A stretch of 64,000 nucleotides of DNA from Grifola frondosa (GCA_001683735.1 LUGG01000009.1:1116001-1180000), one strand, 5' to 3'. Shown: positions 22,311-35,003, counted from the stretch's first letter. Program-made: numbers and translations. Notes: a model not told the origin generated them from the sequence alone.

Positions 22311-25168
22311 TCAACGTGTTGCCCTCCTTGGCGGAGCCTCCATCAGAAACAGAGAGGAGCTTACGCTCAGACTGAGCGGAGGAACATCCAGAAGCGGACT
22401 AGACACCATGATGGGCGTCGAGGGAGGAAGTAAGACTGTACTATCCGACGCCGAGATGGGGGACAGACTATCCCGCCAGTTGGGTCTTCGAATAGATGCG
22501 CTGGGCACGGGCAGGAATGCTTCCGCATACCATTCATACCAGACTTTGCGCTGGTCAGTAAGACGCCACATCGAGACTTCTAGCTCCGCATCGCTTGGCA
22601 GGTATAGAGGATCCTGTCGAACCAGGCCGATCAGATAAGCGGATAGAAGAACGCATATATTTATATCACACACTTTGAATGGGAAGAAGATTGGGAACCA
22701 ACTAAGCATGTCTTTGGACACTCGGTGCATCCGGTCGGGATGAATACTGAGACCTATATTACGGTAGAGGACTGCCTCGAAATATCCCGCTAAGCCATGA
22801 AGCACGCCAGCGTGTGGTATGTGGAAAGTCAGTTTCACAGATCTGTGTTGTGGCTATTGGTAAGCGGCAGACCTGCACCATGCCCATCGTTCAACCACAA
22901 AAAATCAAGAACACGAATGGACAGCCTACCGTTTTCGTCCAGGACGGCTTCTCTCCTAGGGTGTTCGAATTCCCAGCACTCCTGGACGCGGGACCCACAA
23001 TTCCCGCTGACGCCAGCACCGTCGTCGCTCAGGAAGTTGATTGCATGGAACATGACAACTATGGCGTCTCCGGAGCCTTCTCGTCTTTTGTAGACCGTGT
23101 TTCATTGAAGAGTTTCGAGGAAGAGATAGGCGCAAGATGCCGGTATATGAAGAGGGTATTGAGATCCCATCCGCTGAAAAGACGGTTATGAGATAGGGAT
23201 TCACGGACGATAAGAAATCAGTTACATTTGAGAAACCGCATAGCACCGTCCAAACACTCGGGGCTGAGCTCGTTGTCGCCGAACGAGCCCAATAGTTCGC
23301 TCACGAGGATGTCCACTTTTTCGGGCACCTCAAGGGTCCTCATATCTCCGAACAGTAGTTTGACTTTATCGCCCCATTCCCGACGATCTCGTTCCTGAAG
23401 ACTATGATCTGTCGTTTTCGCATCAGTAATACTAAAGATCAGTATTGACTCACGTCACATAGGCGTTGGGATTTTTTTCGACCGCATATACGAACGCCTC
23501 TCTTTTGGACCGCTGCAGTGCGCTCAGACATCTTGCGACAAGAGGGCCGCGACCTGCGCCAGCGACGCATATAGTACTGAGAGCCACATTAGCAACTATG
23601 GAATATGAAACAGGAACACGACTACATTTTTCCGGGCCTCGGCCACTCCAACAAGGCCATGAAGACTGCCTGCACAAGATGTACATTGGATGACGCCTGC
23701 GAGCCGAAGAGAGAGACTAGCTGACCTCCTCGTAGTTCCTGTACTTCACAGGATCTTGTTCAAATGTTTGATACGTTATGCTTTGGAGATTGTCCATGAG
23801 CGGCTGGAAGGGTAATACTCAGTAAATGCGCGCCGAGGGTGATACAAACATATTCACTTGTAGCGGGGCTTGCAGATAATCCTGGTATCCTTGAGCAAAA
23901 TTCTCTACAGTGCCCGCGGTGTGCGCCGCCTTCACCGAGGGGCTTGTCTTCTCTAGATGACGAATATATTGCGCATAGGCGGGTTCCCCGCCTTTATGAT
24001 GCCTGCCAGACATTGTTCCAGACAGAATTACATTGGGTTGCAACTGTGATGATTCTCCATTCGTGGTAGTTTCAAAGGTCAGATGCGAGAAGACTGACCT
24101 TCATGATATCACGAATAAATGACTGTGTCCCCTTCGGGAGCACAGGGTATCCCTTAGCATTTGCGATGAATGTAGACGTAGGCAAGAATATATGTCGAAC
24201 GGGTTCCGCTGACCATTGGCTGAGGATGCTCAAGACCAGAGGAAGAGGCGGAGTAAGGTCAAGAGCTGCAGACAGATTGAGACATGTGCAATAAGATGAC
24301 GAGGTACTCACTGAGCGTCAGGCGAGTGTTGTAGTCGCATATCGACCGGATGGTGTCCCACATCTCCCACGTCGTGATTGGAGGTTCTGGCGATGCAACC
24401 GATACGGGCGATTCCACCGGAGACCGTGTCGGCGAGGGCGGGTGTGTAAGACGGCAGGGTCGTAGATGGGAATCCGTATGGAGAACTCCATGTATGGTAT
24501 TGAGCGCAGACGTGCGTTCACCGCACGCGCATACGACGCGATATGTGTCCGGTTGCGCGGGGGCGGAGTATCACGGACTGGACGTTGAGGTAGGACGCGT
24601 ACGCGAGTTCCTGCTGGAGGGCCTGGAGGAGCACACAACGTCGAATCGCGAGAATGAATAATCAGATTGACCACGACTGAGTACAGGTAGTGACGCTTCC
24701 CGAGGACAGGAAGTGAGAATAACACGGCCAGACGTACAATCTCGGAGTCATGACGGACCCAGTCGTCCGCAGCGTCGAGCTCCAGCCAGTCTGATACCAG
24801 AGCGACTATCCCTTCCGCCTCGTCTGGCGGCCCGAGCTTCAACAAGGGGACGGAGAGAGCACAACGAAATAGCTGCTCTCACCTAGGCGCGTTATGGTCA
24901 CTTCATCGCGAAAAAGGCAGGCTTCGACCTCCAAGCCTCTGCACGCTGCTCAAGGACGTCCTTATTCCCGGCTCCTCCCGGGCAGCAGACATATGCCCTT
25001 CCAGCGCGTTTCCCATTTTTCGTTGGTGAGGGGGACACAGATCGCCTCGTAACCTGCTGCACGGGCCTCAGCTGTAGCGACGTGCACAGGCGTGTCGTCG
25101 CCTAGATCAGTGCGGAGAGATATGCTAGCTATATCGTCGAGCGTGACATGAGTGGTGAAAATAGGCAT
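22311..25168 (-). CDS. PRMT5-type protein arginine methyltransferase (Skb1/Hsl7), frame interrupted
   Basis: Twelve exons (24883-25168, 24738-24823, 24312-24622, 24099-24265, 23858-24043, 23726-23803, 23626-23669, 23454-23576, 23226-23401, 22930-23173, 22674-22872, 22311-22613) cover a full family-length protein of about 735 residues. The parts follow family order: an N-terminal TIM-barrel-like region, [16 protein letters not shown], the SAM motif [10 protein letters not shown] with YAVEKNPNA, the double-E loop [20 protein letters not shown], and the C-terminal barrel ([32 protein letters not shown]). PRMT5 makes symmetric dimethylarginine on histones and Sm proteins and acts in cell-cycle control. 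The frame is interrupted by seven one-base changes: near 24970-24983, 24911-24915, 24556-24567, 24436-24446, 23129-23137, 23056-23063 and 22840-22849. Catalytic residues are kept, so assembly error is likelier than decay. Confidence 0.88.
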
Positions 25169-25377
25169 CGTGTAGATGTAGATATGAGTTGTTGCAAAGG
25201 GGTGGGGGCAACACCACCGCTGTGACGGGTCGAAAGCGTGCGACAGATGCGTCTCACCATCAGATCTCCCGACACGATCAAGGATGATCACAACAATATC
25301 TTATCGACGCAACGGACACTCGCACCAACAAGAGATGTATGCATAAAGCGCTAGCATGCGACTAGAAATATCCTTGA

Positions 25378-26348
25378 TCAACCGGAGCCATCGTCTGTCC
25401 TCGACCTCTTCACACCATTCACCCCATTTTCATCACGCCCGCCCTGTGCACGCTGCTCATTACTCTCCGTGCTTATCTCATAGCCAGTGAGCACGCCCTC
25501 GAACACAGTCCTGGTCACGATCTGCCTCAGCTCCTCATCTGGAACTGTTCTGCCTTCGGCTTCTGCGCGCTGCATTATATCATGCACCTCTTGTAGAAGT
25601 GATGTGGTCAAGGTTTCGGAAGCAGCATTTTGCGCATGCTGCGACAGTTGCGTTTGCGTTTGCGACAACGTGAATAGTGCTCCTGTCGTTCCGGAACGAG
25701 GGGATAGCTTGAAGATATCGGGCTATTTCGGGGAAATCTTCCTCTAAATACTGTGCAGGCTGAAATAACCATAAGCAATGTCCATTCGAGGACGCCGAAG
25801 GAGCAAGCATGCTTACTGAGATACCCTCTGAGTTGCGATGGTCTACTGTCGCCCCATGTTCTACGAGGAACCTGGCTGACTCGATATTCTCTACGACGTA
25901 CAAGGGTGTATCTCCATCATTGTCTGTGACATTGACGTCTCCCCCTACATGAAGCGTGATTGGATGCTGGGCCTCAGGGTACTGAATATTGACCTTGGGA
26001 TATCAGATATTCAAGGACATTCAGATGTCCATATGATGCAGCTGCATGCCTGGACAAATTTGCGAGGTCAGATTGAACGCTACGAGTCAGCGGCAGCACA
26101 TACATCGGCGTATAGGTGTTTGGATCCGGGACATTGGGAGACAGAGCTGTTGAAGAATCAGCTCATGCAGGCGACCTCGTGGAATATACTGCGGACACTG
26201 TACTTCGACCAGCTCCTGTTTATTGTGAAGTCTGTGCAGGATACACGTTGGACTGAGAACAGAAACATACCCTAACGCGCTCCAAATCCCCGTCTCCTGC
26301 GGCTAACCATATATTCTTTTGAGATGGGGTGGAGGTTGACACAGGCAT
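25378..26348 (-). CDS. Small ankyrin-repeat protein
   Basis: Six exons (26271-26348, 26197-26215, 26104-26146, 25994-26049, 25817-25944, 25378-25759) give about 234 residues. The N-terminal half holds ankyrin repeats: NIWLAAGDGDLERVRELVE, TPMHAAASYGHLNVLEYLI, then GDTPLYVVENIESARFLVEHGA. The C-terminal half is helical and Gln/Glu rich, with a basic KRSR near the end. Exon 2 is only 19 bases. One extra base near 25702-25714 shifts the frame between the ankyrin half and the C-terminal half. Small ankyrin proteins of this layout are widespread in fungi and mostly uncharacterised; a protein-binding role is all that can be said. Confidence 0.82.
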
Positions 26349-27831
26349 AACGAGGTACTACTAGCTTGCAGCTGAGACCCCGCGCGAAAAGCAAGAACAT
26401 CAGCAACGATCGGTGGATCGACATTTTGCCACGTGCTATTCTCGGCGTTTGCCGGGCATCTCCCGATGTTTTTTCAGGCGGTGTCTCTCTCGTCAAACTC
26501 CATAAACCTCCCCTAATGAGTTTTTACATCTGCAGCCATATTTCGGAGGCTGAGCGGCCTGGTGGCTCTCGTCCCATTTCCTAACAACGTCTTTTATAGT
26601 ATATTTGCACTATTTGGCAACGACCCAGTCGTATCTAAATCGCCGCTATGGTATATCATCGGAAATTGACGTATAATGGATCAGTGATGGAGAATCTCCC
26701 GCTTGCATCTTCTCTCACCATGATCGATATACTCGATGTCATACTGGCCGATAGCATTGTTGCAATCGTCCCAAAAGTCGATGCATTCAAGCCTTCGGAA
26801 TTATTGGGGTGCGGTCGCTATCTTGGTGAGCTGCGCAGCATCTCTGACGCGCCATTGGTCAAGCTTTCAAGATTTACCCTGGTGGACTAGACCCCCTTTT
26901 TTCATGGTTTACGAAATTTGCAGCCGTTGGCTCGGCACAATATTCAGCACCACATCAGCGCGTTCACCTGACATGAAACATCATGAGTGCACTAATCATC
27001 CTGGAGGCCTTCGTCTGATGCATTGAGTGTTTTGGCGGCATTGATCGTCCGTGCCCGTCTCAAAAATTGGAGTCTGAGTCGACCGCGCCTGGTCAGTAGG
27101 AAAGGATCTGAGGAAGCGGATCTTGATCGGAGACTAGATCTTCGCTATTTGTAGCTTTTTCGGGAAGGTTCTGTGGGGATTTTTGGGACAGATTACGTCC
27201 AGCAGACGATGATTTTCTACGTGTTTTGCTGTGAGACGCTTGCGATAGTAGGAGCACGCTGTAGACATGCGGCAGGGAGGAGGATGAGCACGCGCCACGA
27301 GCGGACTGCCGCCATTCTAGATCGAATCCATTGAGATCAAATTGGGGGCGGCTAGCCGAAAAAGGCTGCATGCCAGGGCCGCGTTGGAGAGGTCGCACTG
27401 GAGACTGATGGCGAAATTGGGAGAAAAGATTGAAGGGAGTCGAGAATAAGAGGAGAAGATGGAGGAGAGAGAAGAAATGAAAGAAATAGACTTTACAATT
27501 GTCGATCGATGACGGCTGTAAGCGGAGCGGCAAAGTGTGCGGCGGTGTTGAACTTTGAGGCCCGAGCGAGGCGGGTTGAAGGTTGTGTGGCCGCAAGTGG
27601 CGGACTGGGCGCCCCTGTGTCTCCTGTTCTGAGTTGGAACTGCGATTCGCCTGCGAGTCGCCTCGCCCTCTTCGCCGTCCCAACTCTCTCCGTCTCTCAC
27701 CGCTCCCCTCTTTCTCTCTTTCTTCTCGATCCATCAGGATCACCATCTGTGCCCGGTCTTACCTTAAGTCTCATCTTAAACCTCCCAGTTCTTCGTATTC
27801 TACGTTCGTCTTAGTCGTACTCTACCTTGCA
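26349..27831. promoter_or_regulatory. Divergent intergenic region, promoters of ankyrin and PAS-GATA genes
   Basis: No convincing gene in 1.5 kb. The part next to the GATA gene has strong CT-rich tracts (about 27655-27735), as expected for a long leader of a fungal regulator. Open frames on both strands lack coding character. Confidence 0.4.
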
Positions 27832-30479
27832 ATGAGTTTTTTGCCCCCTCGCAATCCAGGGGCTACGACTCTCTTTCCAATTCCGATTTGTCTCAGATGC
27901 CGTCCATGTCCCCCCATAACTCAAGAATCCCGATGCACCCTCTCTCTTCCTTCGACAACCTCCCCATCCCCACCCCCGCCTCTTCCTCTGCGACGATGCC
28001 TCCGACCGGCACCCAGGCCAGCCATGTTTCCGATCGTCCACAAATCCCTTTGCCGAAGGTTGGACAGACCCGTTGCTGTACGTTTACTCTTTTGCCTTCC
28101 TACGATCGTTCATCGATCGTTCATGAACTCCGAGACCGTTCCCGGACACATGCTCACTTCTCTCTCTGATCATTGCAGACTGGTCCCTTCTCACTCCCGA
28201 CCTCAACTTTCTCTACTTGGACCCCGTCCTTGCCAACCACCTCGGAGACCAAGCTGAGCTCCTCATAGGCAAGTCTCTTCTGGCCTACGTCCATCCAGAT
28301 GAACAAGCATCTGCCAAACTCGATCTCGGGAGTGTGCTAGAAAGTAGGACTCTCCATGGCAGTGTCACCCGGTATGTCCCCAGATATGCTACCACGATCG
28401 TCGGCCTGGCGTCTTCGTCGTGAGAGAATGCTCACCAATGTACCTTCAGTGTTCGGTATTCCCGACTGTCTCGTGTGCGCAGACAGCTTGGGTACACAGG
28501 CCCGATCCCTGAATGGCCGGACGCCGACAAAATCTCCTTTGACGATAACTACTTGGCGATTGACATCGTTATCAACTGGGCAGCTGACGGCTTAGTCCTC
28601 TGCTTTATGCACGCGGTAGTCGACCTGACCCCACGCGACAACGATGAGTACAACAAAAGCTGTTGGACGAACTGGTGTGGGACGCCGTACATGAGCATGG
28701 AGCAAGTGCACCTCCTATATAATCGACTTTCGACCCACGTCGCTACCCCTCCCAACACGTCCCGCGTCTTTCAAATTTTGCTCAACCAACCGGAGCGCCC
28801 GTTGTGGATGAGCTGGCCTTTGGATCAACAAGGTAACGGGCCGACGTCGAAGGACTTTGCCCGCCTCGCAGAGGACGTTCAGATCAATAACGCGATCTCC
28901 AGCGGGACGGACGCTAAGACCAGCTGCACAAGACGGTACAAGGCGCTGCAGATGATGCAATACGGTGTCGACAACAACAGCAGAGAGGTTGAAAGTATCT
29001 TCATACCGCATGGTTCGTGCTACTTTGTGCCGCGTGTACGAGCGGAGTTGACATTTCGTTGTTAGGGGCAATCATTTTTGCCTGCCACAAGGTCAACGCT
29101 TACCCTCGTGGTGCCATGGCTGGTGGCGGTAGCGTCCCCCAACAGGCCTACAATTCAAACGGCTATGCGCCTCAAGGCAACCAGCAGTACTATGAGCAAC
29201 CTCCCCATTCCTACAGTCTCCCGCCTGTTCCTGCACCTTCGCCTTACACTTACAACCCTCAGGGTCCACAGCAGATCCCTCCCCACTATTCCCCGAACTC
29301 ATGGTCTGGGCCGGAGTCTTCGGGGTCGCATCAATACAATCAATGGTCTCCCGGCTCGTCTCTTCCTTCAGCAGCGCCAGTCAGCAGCATGCGTTCGTCC
29401 TCCTATTCTACAGGGCCTCCTCCCCAACATCAGTGGTCCTCTCAACCACCATCCTACCTTGATTCGGGCTCGTCGGCGTCGGCAAACCAGCTTTCCATGC
29501 AATACCCTCCAACTGGAGGGCACGATGGGAATTCCCCCTCGCCCCCTAATGACATGGTCCCTGCTTCGAGGACTGGCCGGCGAGGGCCTGGCTCTACTCG
29601 TGAGCAATATGGCAACGGAGGTCGAAGTTCTGGCAATCCACCCGTCGGTATTTCCAAGTGTTCCAGCTGCAAAGTGACCCATAGTCCCGAATGGCGGAAA
29701 GGCCCGAGCGGCAAGAAGGATTTATGCAATGCGTTAGTCTGGCGTTTCGCCTATTTAGCTTTATCTCCTAACTAACCCGATTTGGGGATGTGTAGTTGTG
29801 GACTGCGTTATGCAAGGTCGCGTGCTAAGAAGGAAGGCGGCGTCTCGCAGCGCCGTCGTAAGGATAGGGCCTTGAGCGCCATGTCTAACAAATCTGAGCA
29901 GTCTCAGTCAGGCTCTCCTGTCGGTATCCCTTATGGAAACATGCGCCGCGGTTCTTATTACGACGATGCTGCGTTCGCGTCCAACTCGCCCGCCGGGTCC
30001 GTCTCAGGAAATGAAGCATATCCCCATGCACACCATCCGGGCAACGGAAGCTTCGATGGCATGACCCCGTCGCCATCGCCACCCCAGGGAAACATGAATT
30101 ACGTGCCGTATTCGCAGCATGCGGCACACCACCAAAACGCGCAGGCCGATGGCCGATCATCCTTCGCCGGCCACGCGAACCAGTTCTACTCGATACCTCC
30201 TCCGCCCCTCCCGAATGGAGCTATGCACCACATGTCTCACCATAGTCACCCCGCGCCCCGCCTCGATTGGAGCCTATTGTGCCGTTCTCCAGCCGCCTCT
30301 CGCCCGTGGTCTCCCCGTCCTCGCCCGTATCGACCTCCCCGCTGAGTGGAGGACTCTCGGCTGCCTCGTTCGAGCGCGAGAACAAGCATGACAAAGACCA
30401 CGAGCGCATGATCTTGCCCCCGACTTCTGCCTCGGCGGAGACGCGCTACGTCGGAAAGTCTGGTTTCATGGCGCAGTAA
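27832..30479 (+). CDS. PAS-domain GATA zinc-finger transcription factor (white-collar-2-like layout)
   Basis: Five exons (27832-28077, 28179-28371, 28450-29012, 29066-29732, 29796-30479) give about 784 residues. A PAS-like region starts near residue 80 (TPDLNFLYLDPVL, IGKSLLAYVHPDE, LHGSVTRVRY). A Pro/Ser/Tyr-rich stretch follows. Then comes one GATA finger, CSSCKVTHSPEWRKGPSG to LCNACGLRYARSRAKKEG, at about residues 535-570, with Cys-x2-Cys-x18-Cys-x2-Cys spacing as in white-collar proteins and a basic tail. The C-terminus is low complexity. Fungal factors of this layout act in light or developmental control; identity with WC-2 itself is not shown. Two single-base losses are inferred: near 27835-27848, just after the start, and near 30266-30271. 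The next in-frame Met at 27898 is an alternative start. Confidence 0.85.
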
Positions 30480-31249
30480 GCAGCTTATGCAGGGATCAAA
30501 GATATGTCGAATGGTGGTTTACGGGATTTTCCTTGCACTGTAGCTCCAATTCGTGGAATCGGCCTCAATAATCGGCTGGACAGGCCGGCTTTTTTCGCGT
30601 CTTGCCACCTCGGTCCTCTTCGAAGATATTTATCCCCTCTATTCGTGAACGTTTTTCGTCCTACTAGTTGTGCACTTTCCAGGAAGCGTAGTGTGAATCG
30701 ATCGTTCGCTAGCTTTCCGTGTGTTGTATCACAAACTCGAATGATAGATGTTATCCTTTCCCCTTCCATTGTGCGCGTAAGTACCAGGGTTCTACATGTC
30801 ACCGCGCAATTATCGCCGGTGTCAGATCTCAATCGGTTTTTGTCAATCGATTTTCATCTTGCCCGATGCTTTACGGCATACCGCCATTCTGATTGAATAC
30901 GAGCTCCTGATGGGCACTGCACCCAAAGCTGTCGAAGGCATAGATCGCAGGCAGTGGCAGTGACAGGAAACGAGAAGGGCGCTCGTTCTAAGCGCTTCGT
31001 GCGCTGGGAAAGAGGAGTTAGCGACGTTGAATCTGAATATTACAGCGTTTATCGGAACGACGAACTGGCTGTGATCAGGTCGGGATCACAGGCTCAGAAC
31101 GCGTCCGAGTGTACGCGACGCGTTTAGGTCACGAACAAGTCATGCCGCGGGAAGCGTGCGATATCATCACGGCGTCTAGTTCGAGTCTAGATAGCTTTAA
31201 GCACTCCGCCACCGCGTCTCTTCACATCACAACCCTGGATTCGACAGAC
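30480..31249. other. Intergenic region
   Basis: 3' flank of the GATA gene and promoter of the Sds22 gene. Short open frames here have no family features. Confidence 0.4.
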
Positions 31250-32810
31250 ATGAACGACTCCCAACCTACCGCTGAAACTGAAGCTGACCCTGCTCCTGCT
31301 GCGGTCTCTGCTGATTCCCCTCCTGTGCCAGCACGGTCTGTGACAGTTACTTACCTTTATCAGATAACCTGACCGGTCCTGTAGCGAGAAATCCGCGCGA
31401 GTGGCAACCGTAGCAATGCACACGCCGGAGGCCGATGGTGACTCGAGTGCTGCGGAAGAGGATGGGGAGGCAGAGGCGGAAATTGAAGACTCTGAGATAC
31501 TTGCAGACTTGCCGGATGAGACTGAGGTGCGTCTCCCTTTCGCCATGCTACTCTTGACCGGGCTAGAATATCCTCCAGGACATAGAGCTGATCCATTCGC
31601 GACTGAGCTCGACCAGTATTGACAAGCTGGGACTGCCGAGGTTTGCACAGCATCTGAAGAGACTGTGTCTACGACAGAACTTCATCTCGCATTTGGATCC
31701 GGACGTCTTTGGCCCGTTGACGAAGTTGGAAGATCTAGACTTTTATGACAACAAGATCAAACATACGGGCGTCGCTCTAAACTCGCTAACCAACCTTATG
31801 TGAGTTCCTTCGACCTCGGGTTGACCTGTCGTGTTCGATGATTAATGAATTCCCGTGTAGCACGCTAGATCTTTCGTTCAATCTCTTGCGTCATGTACCA
31901 GAGACGCTTGGTCGCCTTACATCCCTCAGGACAGTGTACTTTGTGCAGAACCGCATCTCACATATTACTGGCTTCGATGCACTCGGCGCGACTTTACGAA
32001 GCCTCGAACTGGGAGGTAATAAGATTCGAGTGCGTGATATACAATTGATGTATATTGATTGCCCTTATATCTCTTCCCCGTCAGAAACTAGAGAATCTAG
32101 ATGCGCTAGTCAACCTTGAAGAATTATGGCTTGGCAAGAACAAGATCACTAAGCTCGAGGTAAGGCCAATGACGACATTCGTATCAACAGCGGCTGAATT
32201 TCCCACCTAGAACCTGAGTACGCTCAAGCGTCTCAAGATTTTGTCTATTCAGTCAAATCGTATCACTAAGCTGGAGGGTCTTGAACAACTCGAGAGCCTG
32301 GAAGAATTTTATATCAGCCACAATGGTGTTGAACGGTTGGAAGGCCTCGAACACAATGTGGGTTTCTCAATCAGTAATATCGTATACATTTTTGCTGAAC
32401 GTAGGCGTTGTCCACCAGTTGAAGCTGCGCACGCTCGATGTCGGTAACAACTTCATCTCCGAGCTCGAAAATGTCTCCCACTTGACGACTTTAGAAGAGC
32501 TATGGGTATGCAATGTGCTGGGAGTGTTCGTCTGATATGCTCACTTCCCGTACATTTATACAGATCAACAACAACAACATATCCAGTCTTCAGGCTCTTG
32601 AACCACAACTAAGCATATCGAGACCTTGGAGACAATTTATCTCGAGGGGAACCCATGTCAGACTGCCGAGGGTGCAAACTACCGACGTAAGGTGATAATG
32701 GCGCTGCCACAAGTTCAACAACTGGACGCGACGTACGTTGTTCCCACATAGAGTACTTAATACGACACTGACCAGCATATACTCTTGACAGGTTCGTCAA
32801 GCAGGTATAA
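31250..32810 (+). CDS. sds22: Sds22-type leucine-rich-repeat regulator of protein phosphatase 1
   Basis: Nine exons (31250-31335, 31385-31526, 31579-31799, 31861-32029, 32085-32159, 32211-32357, 32419-32505, 32564-32732, 32792-32810) give about 371 residues. After an acidic N-terminus come about eleven 22-residue repeats of the SDS22 subclass (for example LENLDALVNLEELWLGKNK, LKRLKILSIQSNRITKLEGL, TLDVGNNFISELENV). A cap follows with LEGNPCQ, NYRRKVIMALPQVQQLDAT and FVKQV, as in Sds22/PPP1R7. Sds22 binds the PP1 catalytic subunit and is needed for its nuclear function in mitosis. One base is missing in exon 8 near 32608-32613. The exon 1 donor (GTCTGT at 31336) is chosen to keep phase and is less certain. 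Confidence 0.92.
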
Positions 32811-33340
32811 TTTACGAACGCTATATCTCAGCAGTCTCTATCTTTAGATAACGCGGTGCTGGGAGGTTGGAAATTATTTGCGTAACTCTAACACCACCTT
32901 GATATCCTAGGAACATATACTCGCGATCAGATCTATCTATTCAGTCAGGCCATGATCGAGTTCGCCTCAGTTGTCTCGATCGTATGTTCGTCTGTGTTGA
33001 TCATGATTATGACCGAGCGATCGCAATATCTCAACCGTGGAATACGATCTTCCTGGGGTGTTCGAAGTACTTGAAGGGAAAAGACGGCCACATTCCGACA
33101 GCCCGGATCACCCCCCTCGTCCGTTCGGAGGTGATTTGCCAATTCAGAGAGGCCGGCGGCCGCAGCCTGTAATTGTCAAGATGTCTTTCCCCGTAAAAAC
33201 TCTGAAAACCCTGTTCTACGCGAACGTTCTAATTAGACATCATCTCATCAAGTCCGAGATGCAAATTGATGCAGATAGACAGCTCTCAGGCTTTCGATCA
33301 TCCAGGGATCACATTCCACGTTGTGATTTCACACGCGGGC
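32811..33340. other. Intergenic region
   Basis: 3' flank of sds22. No coding or repeat structure is recognised before the promoter-like duplicate at 33341. Confidence 0.4.
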
Positions 33341-33449
33341 GCGTTATTTGGCATTGTTGTCCAAAGGCTTCTAACTTACACCTCCGCCACGTGGGCAAAT
33401 TCTTCCTACGAGGCTTACTGATTAAGTACCACCATTGTCGTCCGCCCAT
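33341..33449 (+). repeat. Duplicate of the CCDC174-like gene promoter/leader
   Basis: About 110 bases match 35004-35121 with shared stretches such as GCGTTATTTGGC, TTGTCCAAAGGCTTCTA and CTTACACCTCCGCCACGTGG. The match stops at the position of the ATG of the downstream gene, which here is altered, so only a promoter/leader segment was copied. No gene body follows. Confidence 0.75.
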
Positions 33450-33506
33450 CCCCTACCACACAACCGAAAGTCTTGCTCAAAGCTGTGCGCTACTTTCCTC
33501 TCATTC

Positions 33507-34770
33507 TCAGAGGCTATACAACATTGTCGGATTCAAGAATAACCTTAGATCACCATATGGGAAAGGACATCGTACAAGACGATTGGATATTGACAAGATC
33601 CTCTCCCCAAAGTAGCTTGAACGTAGGTCCCCGGGTAGCGGTGGGTGTGTCGCAGATGTCTCATACCCATACCAAGCGTAGTTGCAGAATCCGGCTGGTG
33701 TCTTCCAGACATCCTCGCGACGACGGAAAACGTGGAGTACCTTCGGCCACTGCATAGGTACATGAGGAGCATATAACCACGGAAACGCCACATTACTTAC
33801 ACACGACCGTCAAGGCTCAATGACTTTGGGACTTCTTGAAGCCAAGCTTCTTCTCCAAAGGAAGGTTTCTAGAAAGGGATCGTAATTAGGAAATACAAGG
33901 TCAGAACGCTTCACGCATACGATTTGCCCAACTCTTTCTGGCCCTTGTACTCGATAATATGCTCAATTTAGACCATTAGTCTTTCCCGTAGACCTATATT
34001 CATATATCAACGGGCCTCTTCTGTCTGAAGCTCCTGAAGAATGTCACGTTCGACGGGGAGTAGTTCACCAAGGGGAGTCGGCGGAGAACTGGGATCATAT
34101 TTGGCTCTATACAGAACTAAATAATCGATGAAAATGTCGTGCTTGAGTTTTCCTATCATATGGGGAACCTTAAACCCTGTCGGCGGATTCATAATAAACT
34201 CTACCAAACCCTCAAGGAAGGTATGGTACTTCGGGACCAAGATATTCGTGCTTGAGGGGTCGAGCGGAGGAACCAAAGATTGACATAACTCTGTGGAGTG
34301 CACATCGAGTCCGACATAGGGCTACGGAAGGAGGAGAATGTAAGCTGGGAGCGGATCGAGTTTATATGGGTCGTTGTCGGGTATGTCGCGATGCTGAAGA
34401 CGAACGCCTTTGGTAAATGGTGTGCTACCCTTCTTAGGGCCTTGCCATTAAGCGTAGTCCCAAGAGGGGGGAGCGGAGATGTATCTTCCTCCTTGTGGCG
34501 CAGCGGCAGCAGATTCCAAGGGCTTGTCTGGAACGAGTATCTGTTGGTCAAAAAGGAAGTGAGGACGGGCTGCACTTAATACAACGTGTCTTCGGCCCAG
34601 AGTATGTAGGGGATCCCACGGGATATAAGCCAACGTAAAGTAATCAGCCTCGCATGTTGCACTTCCGGAGACGGCGGGATAAAGTCGTAGAAGAGACCCA
34701 TTGCGATGGCTATGTGGAAGTGAGCGTTGTCAGAGATACCGCGGTTTCGTTCTGCATCTAAGGGTCAGTA
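33507..34770 (-). pseudogene. Decayed gene for a hypothetical basidiomycete protein
   Basis: Several coding-like blocks follow each other on the minus strand: an alpha/beta-looking stretch (HIAIAMGLFYDFIPPSP, LRWLISRGIPYILWAEDTLY), then FLFDQQILVPDKPLESAAAA, LQHRDIPDNDPYKLDP, a long helical part (STNILVPKYHTFLEGLVEF, PTGFKVPHMIGKLKHDIF), and a block with VWKTPAGFCNYAWYGYE. They are separated by in-frame stops (near 34577, 34456 and 34323) and frame changes as well as apparent introns. Either the gene is broken or several introns were missed; the stops inside well-conserved-looking blocks favour decay. I do not recognise the function. It lies between the two promoter-like duplicates. Confidence 0.6.
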
Positions 34771-35003
34771 AAACGGTGGTATCAGCTCACAAAGGGAACA
34801 GCAGCGCACAACTTGGGATCAACATGTAAGTGATGGATACTACTAGCACCAGTTGAGGATTAGGTAATACTTATGTGTTGGCGAACTTGAAGCTTTGAAG
34901 CATCATAAGCCACCTCAATGGAGATTAAGATACTAATTGACATGCCACATCCTCGGTGGGGAGCTGGTACTATAGCGCGGGATCCAGCCGAAGATTCGCG
35001 GAC

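Noticed and set aside
24954..24984. 31-base intron at the first break of PRMT5
   Set aside because: Too short, and it would delete the expected family sequence there. A one-base insertion keeps both sides.
26648..26890. 80-codon plus-strand frame
   Set aside because: No family feature, no splice continuation and ordinary composition for non-coding DNA here.
27093..27746. 217-codon minus-strand frame upstream of the PAS-GATA gene
   Set aside because: It lies in the CT-rich leader. Its product is Arg/Ser/Pro shadow composition with no motif, and it has no splice partners.
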